Source: Drechslerella dactyloides (Eukaryota > Ascomycota > Orbiliomycetes > Orbiliales > Orbiliaceae). From it: a stretch of 64,000 nt of DNA. Under the pieces are notes generated by a model. It saw only the letters and a program-made list of their open reading frames with translations. It did not search any database and was not told the origin of the DNA. Positions 34,682 to 47,205 of the stretch are shown one piece after another; within the stretch, counting starts at the first letter, position 1, and every line of letters begins with the position of its first letter. The stretch lies in NCBI GenBank assembly GCA_020064725.1, contig JAGTWJ010000001.1, forward strand, positions 4,464,001 to 4,528,000. The letters run 5' to 3'. The position numbers and the translations under genes are program-made.

Positions 34682-35551
34682 CCGTGATGCATCTACGAAA
34701 AGACTGAGCCTGGCGGGTTTCCGGGGAAGAGCAAGCGCATGTGTATATAGTACCGTTACGACTGGAGGTGCGTGTTTTGCTTAGGCGTTCATCACGAGCT
34801 ACCGTTCAAAGCGTCCCTTCTGTTTTCTTTCCATCCGCCCAGATGCTTGGACACACTCGCTTGGAGATTGCAGCGGTTTCTGCAACTTTCTTTTTTGCTG
34901 TTTGGCAGTTAGACAGAATACTCTCTGCAACGATGTAGATACGACCATCCAATCCACACTTCATCTAACACATGGTAGTATGCAAGATCGTATACTATCC
35001 AACAAATCCGACTTTTGGAACTTACGACTACGGCAATGGCCTATCGGAGATATATCATAACTGAAGCCCTAGTTTTCCTCTTGAATCTATATATGTATGA
35101 ACAGACTGCTGCCGAAAGAAGCTTGGGAACAGAAGCAAAAGAGCCAATATCAACAGCGAAATTGAGAAGACAATTAGGAAACTAAGACTATGAAGAGAGG
35201 AGCTATGAAAACCCTAGCAGCAATGCAGAGAAAGAAGATGATGAACTACAGCTAGTAGGCTTGCTTAAGGGACACGACAAGACTATTTTTTATCGGCGGC
35301 AGGTAAAAAGCAAAGTGGATTACCCCTCGTTCATTTTTTTTTTGTTCGTCGTCAAAAACTCATTTTTTTCGCGTGATATTTCCAAACACGACTCCTTAAA
35401 GCGGCGATACTATCCTTCCCCCGCGAGTGAATTAGACGAAGGCCCGAATCCGCAGGGCTCTCCGTATGTCCGACATCCCATTGAAATAGGCGACTTGGTT
35501 GGAATAGTGAAAAAAGATGGCGCTCTGGTGGTTGCTTGTTGCCGGCCTCGC
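34682..35551. other. Convergent 3' region between DUF2358-like gene and PMT2
   Basis: 870 bases between two stop codons, A/T-rich on the right half with poly-T runs at about 35331-35372. No gene seen. Confidence 0.5.
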
Positions 35552-38078
35552 TTATCCGTATATCCTCCATCGGTCGAACCACTTCATGTACGCATATTGA
35601 GCTGCGTCGCCAACCATACCGAAGCAGATTGGGCTGAAGTAGACGTAGAGCCCCGAAACAAGTGTGTAAATGACACCATAAGCGGCGAATTTCGCCTTAG
35701 ACGGCAGCATGTTAGTCAGCCAGTCGAAGCAGAAGCCGAAGGTGAGAATGCCAAAGTAGAGCGCCGGGTAGTAGTGGTGGACGTATGTGACACTATCCAA
35801 TTAATTAGCATTGAGCATCAAGAGTAGCATGATCGAATACGGGCCGAAAATATCCTTACCGAGCCATGATAACGAAGGGGATAAAGTGGAGAACCCATCC
35901 GGCAGCCGGGTACAGGCCAGCCAGCTTGATGTGGTCGATTTGGTCTTGAGTGAGATCTTTGAAGCCTCTTTGCCATCGGACGAGGTAGGTGAGCACCATG
36001 AACCCAAGGACGAACAAACTACCGAATGCGCCCCAGTAGACGGCCGGGTTGCCGAGCAGGAAGTATTTCACGACTAGTGGGTACAAATTAGCAAATTTCG
36101 TCACGCAGCAGGCGGTATAGAGAACATACTGTGACTGTCCCAGCCGCACATTCTCAAACCGACGTGGAGGATCGGCCATTGCCACGGCTTGGACGCCAAG
36201 TCATCCTGCTTGTCAGGGTCCGGGACGAGGGCGTTGTTTGAAGTCATCATGGCAACGTTCAGATGGATAAAGTCGTTCCAGAAGGGGGACTTGAACGCAT
36301 CCTTCTTTGCAGGCGGGAGCTTCTCGTTCCAGTGGCTCTCGATGTTCCAGTGCGTGTACTTGTCTCTTGGGTGGTTCTGCTTTGTACAGGTCGTTTCAAT
36401 CTGCTTGAAACCCCACTGCGGGAGGTTGACGTTGCCGGCTCTGAGGTAACAGTTGAGGACGACGTGCTTGAGACGGAACGCGGTCGTCAAGGTCCTGATC
36501 TTGCTGTGGTCCCAAGATGCAGCATCGCTGACAACTTCGATCTTCCAGTGGTCCTTCTCGTCGCCAACCGTCGTGTTGCCGTAGCAGGAAACTTCGTAGT
36601 CAGCCTTGGTGACTGGGCCAGGAATAGTATGCGAGTGCAGGTTACGGCCAGTCTGGGCGTGGATAAGCCGAATAACATCGCCGTTCCCAATATATCTCAA
36701 AGGCTCGTCCACCTCGTATTCCTTCTCGGCGCGGTTGGGATAAAAGAACCAGTCATTGTTGGCATCTTTATGATGGTAGCAGGTGATTTGTTGCTGTTGC
36801 GATCCCTCGGGGTAGGTCTGAACGTGGGAGTGGAGGAGACCACCGCCATAACCCATGTTTTTGATGGTGGCACGAGAGCCGATGACAGCCTCAAGTGGGC
36901 TATCGTTGAAATCAGTGCCTTTGAGATTGGCCTGGAAGAGCGAGCTCATCTGGGCATCGCCAGGTCCGGTGTTCTCGAGGATGATGAAGTGGATCTTGAA
37001 GCTGAGCATGTAGACACAGAACGGCAAGATTATGAGGCCGAACACGCGGCTGGCCAAGTGGGCACCGTAGGTAGTGACGGGCATCTTTGTATCCGCAAGC
37101 TTGTTCCAGAGATCTTCAGCGGTGTAAAGGCCGACCAGTGCGGTGACAAAGAGACCGACGAGCTTGACACTGCTGACACAGCCAATTGACAGTCCGGTAA
37201 GCATGAGCCAGAGCCACCATTGCGGCGAGAACTCCTGTCGCCTCAGAGCAGTCAAACGCGACCAGCAGAGCATGGTTGTGAAGGTAAAGAACAACAGCAT
37301 GGAGTCCAAGAGAATGAAACGGCTGATCGTAGTATAGGAGTTTTCTATAGTAACGAACGTTAGGGCTGATTTTGGTCTACAAGCAATTGGACGACGGGTC
37401 CCATACCACAAAGAACCATCAAGGTAACGAGCCAGGCCGCGTATCTCGAGAGCTTCAGTTCCCTAGCAGTGTAGTAGGCGACCGGCACGCAGAGAGCACC
37501 GAACGCCGAATTGAAGACTCTCATGAAGGTATAGTTGACATCGTCAGGGTAGGTATCGCCAGATTTGAACTCGAAGGAGCCATTGTAGCCCGCAAGCCAA
37601 CCGGAGAGACCGACCAGCATCTTCCCGAGAGGCGGATGCACATCGAAGTAGAACTCTCTTTTTATGTAGTGGGAGCCGAATTTACCAAAACTACACGATG
37701 CACGTGGTTAGCAGGTTATCGAGCACGCGATTGAAGGGATTACACGCCATACTGTGCTTCATCCCACGTTACGATATTCGATAAGCCAATCTTCCACATT
37801 CGCGTAAAGATCGCGACCGCCGTGAATACCAGAGGCACGATGAGGTCCTCATATTGGTCGAGGAAGCTCTGTAGAGGCGTGATATTATATCGTTAGCAGA
37901 TGGCGACTGGCACGGCCGCGGCGGGCACAGGATCGATTACCGGCTGGGGCTTCTTCGGTTGCTGCTTCTTCTTAGCATCGTTCTCGGGACCCTTGGGTAT
38001 TAGAGGCGCCTGTTCGCCAACAGAGCCTCTTTTCTTGAGCTCGCCGTCCGTCGGGGCGGCATAACCCGTGGTAGCCAT
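35552..38078 (-). CDS. pmt2: Protein O-mannosyltransferase, PMT2 subfamily (GT39)
   Basis: Six exons, read leftward: 38078-37941, 37868-37744, 37690-37407, 37344-36130, 36073-35860 and 35792-35552, giving 738 aa. PMT2 transfers mannose from dolichyl-phosphate-mannose to Ser/Thr of secreted proteins in the ER, usually as a heterodimer with a PMT1-type partner. After a Lys/Pro-rich cytosolic N-terminus come the catalytic loop with the acidic pair in IVTWDEAQYGVFGKFGSHY, FYFDVHPPLGKMLVGLSGWL and NYTFMRVFNSAFGALCVPVAY. Several membrane helices follow, then a lumenal MIR region at about residues 325-515 (IKNMGYGGGLLHSHVQTYPEG, IRLIHAQTGRNLHSH, FRLKHVVLNCYLRAG). C-terminal helices include LHFIPFVIMARVTYVHHYYPALYF and GLYVYFSPICFGMVG. 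All family landmarks are present, so it is likely functional. It could modify the Thr-rich CAP protein in this window, but that is only a general expectation. Confidence 0.93.
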
Positions 38079-39533
38079 GGTTGCCTTACCAGGCGGATAT
38101 CGAAGTGCCTGTGGCCGTCTTGCTCAACCGAGCTCGCGTCAGAGGACGGATCCGTTAGCTGAAAGCACGAAGGAAAGACACACGCTGGAGACAAAAAACC
38201 AATTGGGTTGCTTACGGAGTCGAGAGAGCTGCGAAACACCCTCGCGCCTATGACTCCGGATGAGCACTGTTCACGGTGCAGGAGCGGGAGGACTGAGTGG
38301 GATGGTCGAGGGATAGTTAGGTAGGTGGATGTGGTCGTGGAGCAACTGGAAGGGCTCGTCGTAATGTATGACGGGGCCTGAATGGGCAATGTGTTCACTT
38401 CGCGCTCAAACACACACCACTGGACCTCCTCCACCAAATCTGCCCTGGCGATGGGATTCTCGGCTACACGTAATGGGCTTCAATTTAACTACGGGACGCT
38501 GCTATTATCGGACCAGTGTTATATTACGGCCGCCGACCCATGCTCCCTTCGAGACACCGATATCTGGCTGTGTGCAGATAAGTTGCACGTATGCACACGC
38601 TAATTTGGTGGCAGTGGGCAACAGCGTCTCGAGACGCTTGGTTGACACGAGCGATATTCCGATGTCTCCATCCAAGCCTTCTTCATTCCGCCAATGAGTA
38701 GCGATTGCTCAATATCACTAAATGTCCGCACGCAGCAGAAGATGAGCTGCACAAGCCGGTTCCAGTTGCAACCCGGCTATTTTCCCACAAGATTGCAAGA
38801 TGTATTGCTTGCCTTCACACTTTGCAGATGTTTGCAGTTGGTGCGGAAGGGCCGCTGCCCCTTAACGAGAGGACGCCCCTCATTGCGATCCCGTTCAGCC
38901 TCAGCGATAAGGCGGCGCGCTTGGCACGCCGCTTTCTAGAAAGATGTTGCATATTTGGCTGCATGTCCGCCAGTCCTGTTGGGCCAAGCCGGATGCACCT
39001 GAAGGGCGACTTGGAGGTACAGGTACATGTGGACACCTGTGGGAACTGCGGATGGCCCGGTGCCTTACATGTGCAGGTACAATGCATTGACGAATGTCCC
39101 TGTGTGATCGCGGCTCGCAGTACTTCTAACACGCTTGCGGGTGGACTGCATGCATGTCAGCGGGTTCGGGATACTTGTGTATTACATGCTTCAAACAGTG
39201 CAATGGACTAATAACGTAAGGACTCCCTCCTAGACAGGAGGTCGATTTCTCAATCTCGGAACGGGTTGCAATCCCGGCCCGTTTTAACCATTGCAGAACT
39301 GGTTGGTTCTGGTCAACTGTATTGGGCCGACAGACTCTGGAGCGTATTATTTACACGCACAAGATTTCCGTTAGTTTAAAGAACACCAAGCCTTTAATTG
39401 CCATTTCAAATTTCAATGCCTATAAGCATATTTGTCCAGACCGATATTTTCGCCAGCGAACTCAGGACGCCACGATATCGATGACTGATTAAACCCAGCA
39501 AGATGGTATCGATGTAGCACAAGTATAAACCAT
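38079..39533. other. Intergenic region upstream of PMT2, downstream of Abp2-domain gene
   Basis: About 1.45 kb. Next to PMT2 the minus strand has GTAAGC (38215-38210) and GCTAAC (about 38159-38154), so a leader intron is possible but no well-spaced acceptor settles it. Elsewhere I see only short, conflicting open frames. A degenerate 22-bp inverted pair lies at about 39015-39036 and 39062-39083. Confidence 0.4.
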
Positions 39534-42170
39534 TCATGACATAACACGAGCAATGAGATCAGATTTCAACTTCTCCAGGTCCTCTTCTGCCTTTCGCAGT
39601 TTCTCTCGCGTTTCGAAGTATTTGGCTCGCCAGTCCACAGGGCCTTCGGGCGGAAGATCAAGGTCGTCATTGAGTAGCAAGTCCGATGCACTGCCAGGAA
39701 ACGAACTCGGGCTAGGATTGCCGGTTTCCATATCGCTCAGCAGCATGTCGACTTCATCTCGCAGTCTCAGCTCCTCTTGAGAGGTGTGCGTATGGTCCGG
39801 GTCCCACGCTGGGGTTACCGTAGCTGATACCGATGCTTCAATGGGGCCAAGTTTAATCTTCCAGGATAATTCATATTTTTCATCCGCAGCTGTCTTTCCA
39901 GCTTGATCGACTTCATGGTCGATTGGTGCCTCCAGGGTATGTGGCGAAGAGATCGTTTCGGCGGCGTTGATAAGATCATGAATGCTTTGCTCTTCGCTGT
40001 CATCTCCCCGATATCTCTCGAACAGTGTCATCTCCTTTTGAAGCTGATGAACATCAGGCGTAGGCCCTTCATCGGATGGGCCGGGGCACTTTTTGATCAC
40101 TAGATCGTGCATGACCAGACCATCCAAGCCTAGTAATGTGGAAAGCGATCGTAGAGTGGTATCACCGTCAGCTCTGCCGCAGCCTGCCTCTATTGATCTC
40201 TCGACTGTGGAGAATGCGAGCGCCGATGCTAGATTTAGGCTTATAACGTGGTCTCCTGAGGTCCCTAATAGATTAAGTCGGGTCGCGAACTCTGCTTTAA
40301 TGTCTTCTGCCTTTTGAACACCATGGTAGGGATTGATCGGGAAATGGTGGAATGTATCTCGTAGGTCGTCTCTCTCCAAGAGTGGCGCTATCTCAACATC
40401 GTTGTCGTAAGCTGGATCTTCGAGAGGGTGAATGATGGGTGGCAAGATGGTCTGGTGCACTTCGGAAGGAAACGGCGGTTGATCCTCAATAGCGACAGGA
40501 GGAAGAACGAGATCCGGCCCCAAGGACACCGCGATATCATGATCATCTAACTGGACTTCCAGGCTCCTGGGACTCGCCGTGAATGTCGAATATCCAGTTT
40601 CCGAGGCGCCTCGATGCATAGTCGGACGGCCGCGGGATCTACCACCTCTTGAGGAGCCGGACGATGGCCAGGCCGACGACACTGCAGGTCCATGACTCCG
40701 ACGAGCCCGTTTGACACTGAGAAACTGCGGCGCGGGCCCCAAGTGGATCTTCGCAGACGCACTGCCTTCACCTTCGCTGTGTTTGCCGATTGAATCAGAC
40801 GAGTTTTGTGCGGAACGCCAACGGAACTGTTGGCCACCAGGAAGCAATGAGTGCAAAGAGTCGAACGGATTGGTGTATACAGAAGGGAATAAGGGCGGAG
40901 GGTCAGAGACACGAATTTCGGGCCAAAGACGGGGACTGCCATCCCCTCTCGCTAACGAAGTGTGGCCGTCATCGTAGTGTAACAGGTTGGACCCGTCCGG
41001 TGAGAGGATGTTGGGCAATGTAGCGGGGAGCAGCGATTGCTTGGGTCGCTTCTCTGCGTTCCCATCAATCAAGTGGCCTGAGTCAATCGAGCTCCGTTCG
41101 AGCTTCCGTCGCCCTCTTTTTGGGCGGTACTCAGGTATCAGGGCCCGTAAAGCAAGATCTTCCTCGAGTGGGACGCCGTCTCGGAGCTCGTTGTCGAGGC
41201 CGGGAAGGGCTGATGGTATATCCGTATAATAGACATGCGATCGGTTCAAGCAGTATTCAAAAAAGGCATCGACGTGCATGGCGTGCATCCAGCGCTGTGC
41301 ATCCGTTCATTGGACTTCGAGTCAGTTTTGGGACATAGCAATATCATGATCGGATACAACAGGGCATTGCAGAGACTGAGAAGACTGTACCTTTAGTCGG
41401 ACGGCGTATTGCTGAACTTTCTGGGTACTCTGGTCTTGCTTCCGCTCGACTCCAAGCTCCGTCACCAGCTGGATCCAAGTCTTGATATCTCCTTCCTCGA
41501 ACCGTTTGATCAGCTGGAAGAGTTTGAAGACGGAGAACATGACGCCGTCGCTCTTTGGCGGCGCTCTGAAAGACTTGCACAGCTCCTCTGTGTCGCAGTT
41601 ATCCGGCACAGCCGGATTGCAGCAGAGAATGAAATCCACATAGCAGCCGTCGATGTTTTCGTCCGTGACAGCCTTCGTCGGCCAGCGCCTTGAGCCACCC
41701 ACGAGATTATCCCGGCCTTGTGTTGTGGAGGTCGTCTTTGTGGTGTAACTTTGGATATGGTGGTCATGGTCGTGACCGTGAATGTGAACATCTTCATCCG
41801 CAAGCCCCGTCGCCTCTCTAGCTATCTCGCTGACGAGCTGCCTGCGACGCTCGTACTGGTCGTCGTCGTCATCATCATCATTTTCTTGTTCTTCTTCGTC
41901 ATTCACCGCAAAGGATAGCCTTCGTATGCTGAATATTGGAGGGCCGGGAATCCCTCGCAGGGACTGTATCGATGGCTCCGGATTATCGAGCGCCCGAATG
42001 CTCACGGACGCAAAAGTGGTGCCATCCTGTCGATATCTGTGGATGCCACCATCATATGTATCGCCCGCTTGAGCATCTCTACTCATCGCTGGGCGCTGGA
42101 TGCCGCACAGTGGGAGTTCTGCTGGTTCGCGTTCCGGGGGACCTGGAGCATGGCTAGCGCGAGCGCTCAT
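39534..42170 (-). CDS. ARS-binding protein 2 (Abp2) domain protein
   Basis: Two exons, 42170-41391 and 41294-39534, giving 846 aa. The conserved part lies at about residues 165-285: NIDGCYVDFILCCNPAVPDNCDTEELCKSF, SDGVMFSVFKLFQLIKRFEEGDIKTWIQLVTELG and, across the intron, YAVRLKRWMHAMHVDAFFEYCLNR.HVYYTDIP. I recognise this as the domain of fission yeast Abp2, reported to bind replication origin sequences; whether origin binding holds in filamentous fungi is not known to me. Before it are acidic runs (NDEEEQENDDDDDDDQYE) and a His/Asp-rich stretch (HIHGHDHDHH). The long C-terminal half is low-complexity with a basic KRGRRKLER patch and ends in a coiled coil (YFETREKLRKAEEDLEKLKSD). The ATG at 42170 is the first in frame; the Met at codon 29 is an alternative start. 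Confidence 0.8.
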
Positions 42171-43953
42171 GCATCAGCGACGCGGATGGACAAGTTACAT
42201 GCATCTGAGAACGAATGGTATCGAAACGAACCCCCGGACCGTCTGTCGGACTTTGGAGAGAGTGGCGAAAATGCCCGACATCAGATAAATGCCTCTTTCA
42301 GGTAAACGTCCCGTCTGGTCATAATTTATTTTGGTGCGCATAAGACGACAGGCCGACTAGCGAGAGAGCTTGGCTGATTCGAGACCGTTCCGTTCATCCG
42401 GCCTGTGGAGCTGCCCGACAGACCACCGAGCCAAACCGCCCATGCAGCTCGGCCGGACTACAGGAACTGCTATCGGACGGATTTGGCCACTTTTGTTGAT
42501 GGCATCAGGTTTGGACATGCGGAAAAGCACCACCGTTATTGTCTGGAGGACGCTCAAAGCCACTGATAAGTTGCCACCGGCGGGACATTATCTCGGCGTC
42601 GGAGGCATGACGATCAAATTGAGTTTATTCAATTACGGGAGCAAAGTCAAACTCGCAGAAGCCATCTTCCTGATTGTCATGACGTTGGAATGATACATCC
42701 GTGGAATCGTCAGTGCACTTCAACCGGCCAAGGACCCACTTGCCGAAGCTTAGCTGTGCAGCAGCAGATGGGATGAATCCCTGCATGCCGTGTCGAGTAC
42801 GATATATATCACCGACGACGATTGAATACCATGTGAAAATTGTACCAAGCGCAGTTTGATGCCGTGAAGTCTGGGTTTGTCGGCATACGAGTGTGGGCAG
42901 GACTAACCCTGTTTGACGACTCTCCGGACCCCGCCATGCATACATACAAGCGGACCCCACGTTTGACAACCTTTAGGATAGTCTCGGGGACGCTGACCCT
43001 GCGAGCTTGCCTTTAGGACCTTATCCGTCGTGACCAAGTTGACCTCCCTTCGTCCGCCGGCGACGTTTCGATCGAGTGGCGCCCGCGCGAGCAGATGCAG
43101 CTCGGAATTCCGAGCGCTCAGTGGTACAAATCAGACTTTTGTGGCAGGTGTGCTAACGTTGTCTGTATAATCGTACCGTCAAGATTACCCTCAGCCAAGC
43201 CAGAATATCCGGAGCTGACGCCTATTTTTCCAAGACGGCATGGCATTTGGTAACATCATGCCATCATCGAGTCCATAGGAGCATCCTGCTCGCGAGACTA
43301 TCTTATGGCTGCAGCTTTTACACTTCCCCACCTTTTGATCCCGCAATAGGACACGACAACTGCTGTGAAACCCATCCTTCCCTTTCCTTTTCCCATTTTA
43401 CTTTTTCTGCTGAATCCGTCGCTACCCTCGAGAGCCGCCCGGTTGACCAGAAGGCAACAGAACTCTTGCACCCAGCCCGGCGCAAGGCTAGTCGTTTGAC
43501 CATTTTCGCTGGTGTGGTAAGTGACGTGCCCTGATCAGATGCCTGAACTTTACGCACATGCTTTGGGTTCGGGGCGATGCATATATACGCGCAGATGCGC
43601 ATCCGTATTCCCTATTTTCACGGCAGCCCCAGGACGGAAGACCGCGACAGCCAGCTGCCTGCGTCTGACATATCTCTCCTATCCGGAGACCTGGAAATTT
43701 CACGCTTTCCTCGGCAATCATCTGGCCTGGGACAGTCACTGCAAAAGTCACTCGTCCGGAGCCTCCCGGCACAGTCGCCGCCGCCATGATTCACTACAGA
43801 AAGTATCATACTACTATCCTTCGGCATGGTTTCTAGTCTACCCGAGAACACCATCCGACATCGTGTCGTATCATGCACGGCTGTTTTCTAGTCCCATCGT
43901 TTTCTTCTAGCTTCTCGGTCTGCTTATAAGCACGCTGTTTCCTCGTGTTGCGT
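42171..43953. promoter_or_regulatory. Divergent upstream region Abp2-domain gene / carnitine acetyltransferase
   Basis: About 1.8 kb between two divergent starts. GTAAGT at 43516 and a TTCTTCTAG acceptor ending at about 43911 could bound a leader intron of the carnitine acetyltransferase, but no clear branch motif supports it. Short unsupported frames occur on both strands. Confidence 0.35.
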
Positions 43954-46882
43954 ATGGCGTTCCTTCGAACGTTGCTGTGTTGCAATAAGAGCCCACCAAC
44001 GCACTATTCCCACCGCGGGGCCCAGGACACAGGATTCAGCAGCAGCAGCAGCAGCAGCGCCGACGAAGACTCAGAAGATACCCTTCCTGTTGCAATCGCG
44101 GCTCGAAAACTCAAGGTCGCGGCACTTTTAGAGCAGAAGGCTCACATATCTCCAATGCCCATTAGGTTGTTTCGCATGCCCTCCATCGACGCAAAGCTAG
44201 CCGCCGACGTCAAACAACCTGTCGAGAAGATGGCGGCCGAGAAGCCCGCAAAGCCGACGACATTCGCCCACCAGGATTCGCTGAAGAAGCTGCCTATCCC
44301 GGAGCTCGATGAGACGCTGAAGAACTATCTTGATGTTGTCAAGCCGCTGCAGACACATCGCGAACACCAACGGAGTATCGCAGCCGTCAAGGAATTCCAG
44401 AGAACTATCGGCCCGATACTGCAGGAGAAGCTCCAGAGATACTCGCTGTCTCAAACCAGCTATATCGAGCAATTTTGTAAGCGACCCTGTTACTCGCTCG
44501 CTTGATGGATTTTGTTCTTTGGGTCCTAACATGTCGTCTAACAGGGTACGATTCGTATCTCAACTATGACAACCGTAAGTCCGACGCTGGCGTGTCAGTT
44601 TGTATAGCAGCAATGTGTGTGCAAGTAAAGCTTGACTAAAATTCGGTATCATTCAGCTGTCGTGCTCAACTTGAACCCTTTGTAAGTAGACTCAGGTACA
44701 CTCGTATCAGCATCCTCTTGCTAATATACTCGACGTTAGCTTCTTGCTTGCCGACGACCCCACACCGGCACGAAACAATCAGATTACGAGAGCTGCATCA
44801 TTGGTTACCTCGTCGCTAGCCTTCATTAGAGCGCTGAGGAAAGAAGAGCTGCCACCGGACACTTTCCGAGGACAGCCGCTATGCATGGTAAGTATACACT
44901 TGCACTCATCTCGATGATGGTTCTTGTGTAATGAAGCTAACGCAAAGCATTTAGTACCAATTTACGCGCATCTTTGGCGCTGCCAGAATACCCACGGAAA
45001 CCAGTTGTATGATGCAGACGGACGAAAAGTCAAAGCATCTCGTTGTGATGTGCCGGTCGCAATTTTACTGGTTCGATGTCATGGATGACAATTCGGATCT
45101 TATTATGACCGAGAAGGACCTGGTTGCGAATCTGCAGGCCATCATGCAGGATGCGCATGAAACACCGGTTCAGGAAGCAGCGAGAGGGGCCGTCGGTGTT
45201 CTCAGTACCGAAAACCGCAGGGTTTGGGCTGGCATTCGGGATCACATCATGAACCATGAAGACTCGGTGAATCGGGAGTGTCTCCAGATCGTTGACTCGG
45301 CTCTGTTTATTCTCTGTCTTGACGACTCGTCGCCCAACACCCTCGCTGAGATTTCCATGAACATGCTGTGTGGCAGCAGCATCATCGAGAAGGGAGTCCA
45401 AGTCGGCACGTGCACCAACCGATGGTATGACAAGCTTCAGATTATCGTCTGCAAGAACGGCGCCGCCGGAATCAATTTTGAGCACACCGGTGTCGACGGA
45501 CATACTGTCCTAAGATTTGTGAGCGACGTCTATACGGACACCATCCTTCGGTTTGCGAAAACCATCCATGGAGGTTCGCCGTCGCTGTGGGCATCGGTTT
45601 CCCCAGACCCCGCGAAACGCGATCCGGATTCGTTTGGAAACGTCAGCACGACGCCGCACAAACTGGAGTGGACGATGGTTCCCGAGCTCGCCTTCGGGCT
45701 GAGGTTTGCGGAAACCCGCCTGGCGGACCTGATCAACCAGAACGAATTCGAAACGCTGGAGTTCGAGGGTTATGGGTCGAATTACATTAAGAACATGGGT
45801 TTCTCTCCCGACGCTTTTGTGCAGATGGCGTTCCAAGCTGCCTACTATGCTCTCTACGGACGGGTGGAGTGCACCTACGAGCCGGCGATGACGAAGCAGT
45901 TCCTGCACGGTCGAACGGAGGCTATCCGGACGGTCAGCGAGGAGGTAGTCGAGTTTGTGCGCAAGTTCTGCGAAGACGCGCCGGCGAAAGCCAAGATCGA
46001 TGCGCTCAAGGCCGCGTGCGAACGCCATGTGCAACGGACAAAGCAGTGCGCGAAGGCGCTGGGGCAGGATCGACATCTCTACGCGCTGTACTGCCTGTGG
46101 CAACGAGGCGTTCTGGACCTGCCGAGCAACTCGCCATCCGTTGACGGGTACGTCTCCGGTGAGGAGCAAGACTTGCCCGTGGGGTCGCCCGGCGGCCAAT
46201 CTCTGATATCCGAGGCGTCGGCGACAGCCTCGACTGGCAGCGGGTCCAAGGCGGGTGCTCGGGACGTGCCGGCGATATTTACAGATTCTGCGTGGGATAA
46301 ATTGAACACGACAATCCTGTCCACGTCGAACTGCGGCAACCCCGCGTTGCGGATGTTCGGGTTCGGGCCCGTGTCCGCGGACGGGTTCGGCATCGGGTAC
46401 ATCATCAAGGAGGACTCGATCTCGGTGTGCGTGAGCTCGAAGCACAGGCAGACCAAGCGGTATGTAGACACGCTGCACAGCTATCTACAGGACGTGAGGT
46501 ATCTGCTCAAGCAGACGAACCGGAAGATCTCGTCGCCGTCGAGGACGCGGGCGAGAGAGGCTGAGGCTAGACAGACCGTGGCCCCGGTCAAGCCATTGAA
46601 AGGGGGGAAGGAGATCGTCACACGGACTCTTGTCAGCGGGACCTCGTCGCCGTCCGAGAGCGATGGCGAAGGCGGTATGCTGGGTGGATGTAAGTTGGTC
46701 CCTACGAAATGTAAAAGTTACATGTCGAGTCGAATGCTAACGAGGTGAATTCTGTAGACGGTTACTTTGACGTGGGTAGTCTGAACAAGCTGCTGAACGA
46801 GAAGGAAGAGGAGACGACAGCGGGGCCCGAGGTGGCATCGCGGCGGTCGATCGGGCGGAAGCTGCGGGTGGTGGACTATTAG
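43954..46882 (+). CDS. Carnitine O-acetyltransferase (Yat/FacC type, choline/carnitine acyltransferase family)
   Basis: Six exons: 43954-44476, 44545-44574, 44657-44681, 44740-44887, 44955-46689 and 46758-46882, giving 861 aa. It reversibly moves acetyl groups between CoA and carnitine, needed for growth on acetate and fatty acids. Landmarks: AHQDSLKKLPIPELDETLKNYLDVVKPL, SYIEQFWYDSYLNYDNPVVLNLNPFFLLADD, FTRIFGAARIPTETSC, catalytic His419 in NFEHTGVDGHTVLRF, and EFEGYGSNYIKNMGFSPDAFVQMAFQAAYY. It most resembles the cytosolic Yat2/FacC branch, whose histidine motif is EHTGVDG. Exons 2 and 3 are only 30 and 25 bases. The N-terminal 100 residues (MAFLRTLLCCNKSPP, a run of seven serines, then SADEDSED) precede the usual start of the family, so the true start may be a downstream Met such as the one in RLFRMPSIDAKL. 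The C-terminal tail after about residue 740 is low-complexity. Confidence 0.88.
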
Positions 46883-47205
46883 CACTGCGCTGCATTCATT
46901 CGTTCCAATTCTGCGAAATGCCTTGTCGTGAGCATGAGCTTGTCAGTGTTTGTGTAACTGTGTTGGGTGTTGATTTGTCAGGCGGATGGAAGGTCGCCGA
47001 AAGTATACCCGCGTCGATTATCTAAGCGCATTACGTCCTCGAACACCCGTGATTCTCTTATATTCGCTGTCTCCGTAGTCGGGTAGTTCTATCGCATTCA
47101 TCCCGCGTCGATATCGTGTCGTATGCTATAGAAATATCCCTTGGGCAAGTTCTAGCCTCAAGACTACATACTCCTGACGGACCAACGCTGCCGACAGACC
47201 GCGAC
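46883..47205. other. Intergenic region carnitine acetyltransferase - WLM gene
   Basis: 323 bases between same-strand genes. The frame of the WLM gene is open upstream to 47116 but contains no earlier ATG. No gene seen. Confidence 0.45.

Noticed and set aside
39015..39083. Degenerate 22-bp inverted pair around GTAC..ACATGT
   Set aside because: Too short and too diverged to support a mobile element or an operator.
39225..39295. tRNA-like segment with a CGGG-TTGCAAT-CCCG hairpin
   Set aside because: The loop lacks the TTC of a T-loop and no acceptor, D and anticodon arms can be paired around it. Probably a chance hairpin.
45510..46478. 322-codon minus-strand open frame over the carnitine acetyltransferase exon 5
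   Set aside because: Antisense shadow of a conserved enzyme exon; no domain of its own.
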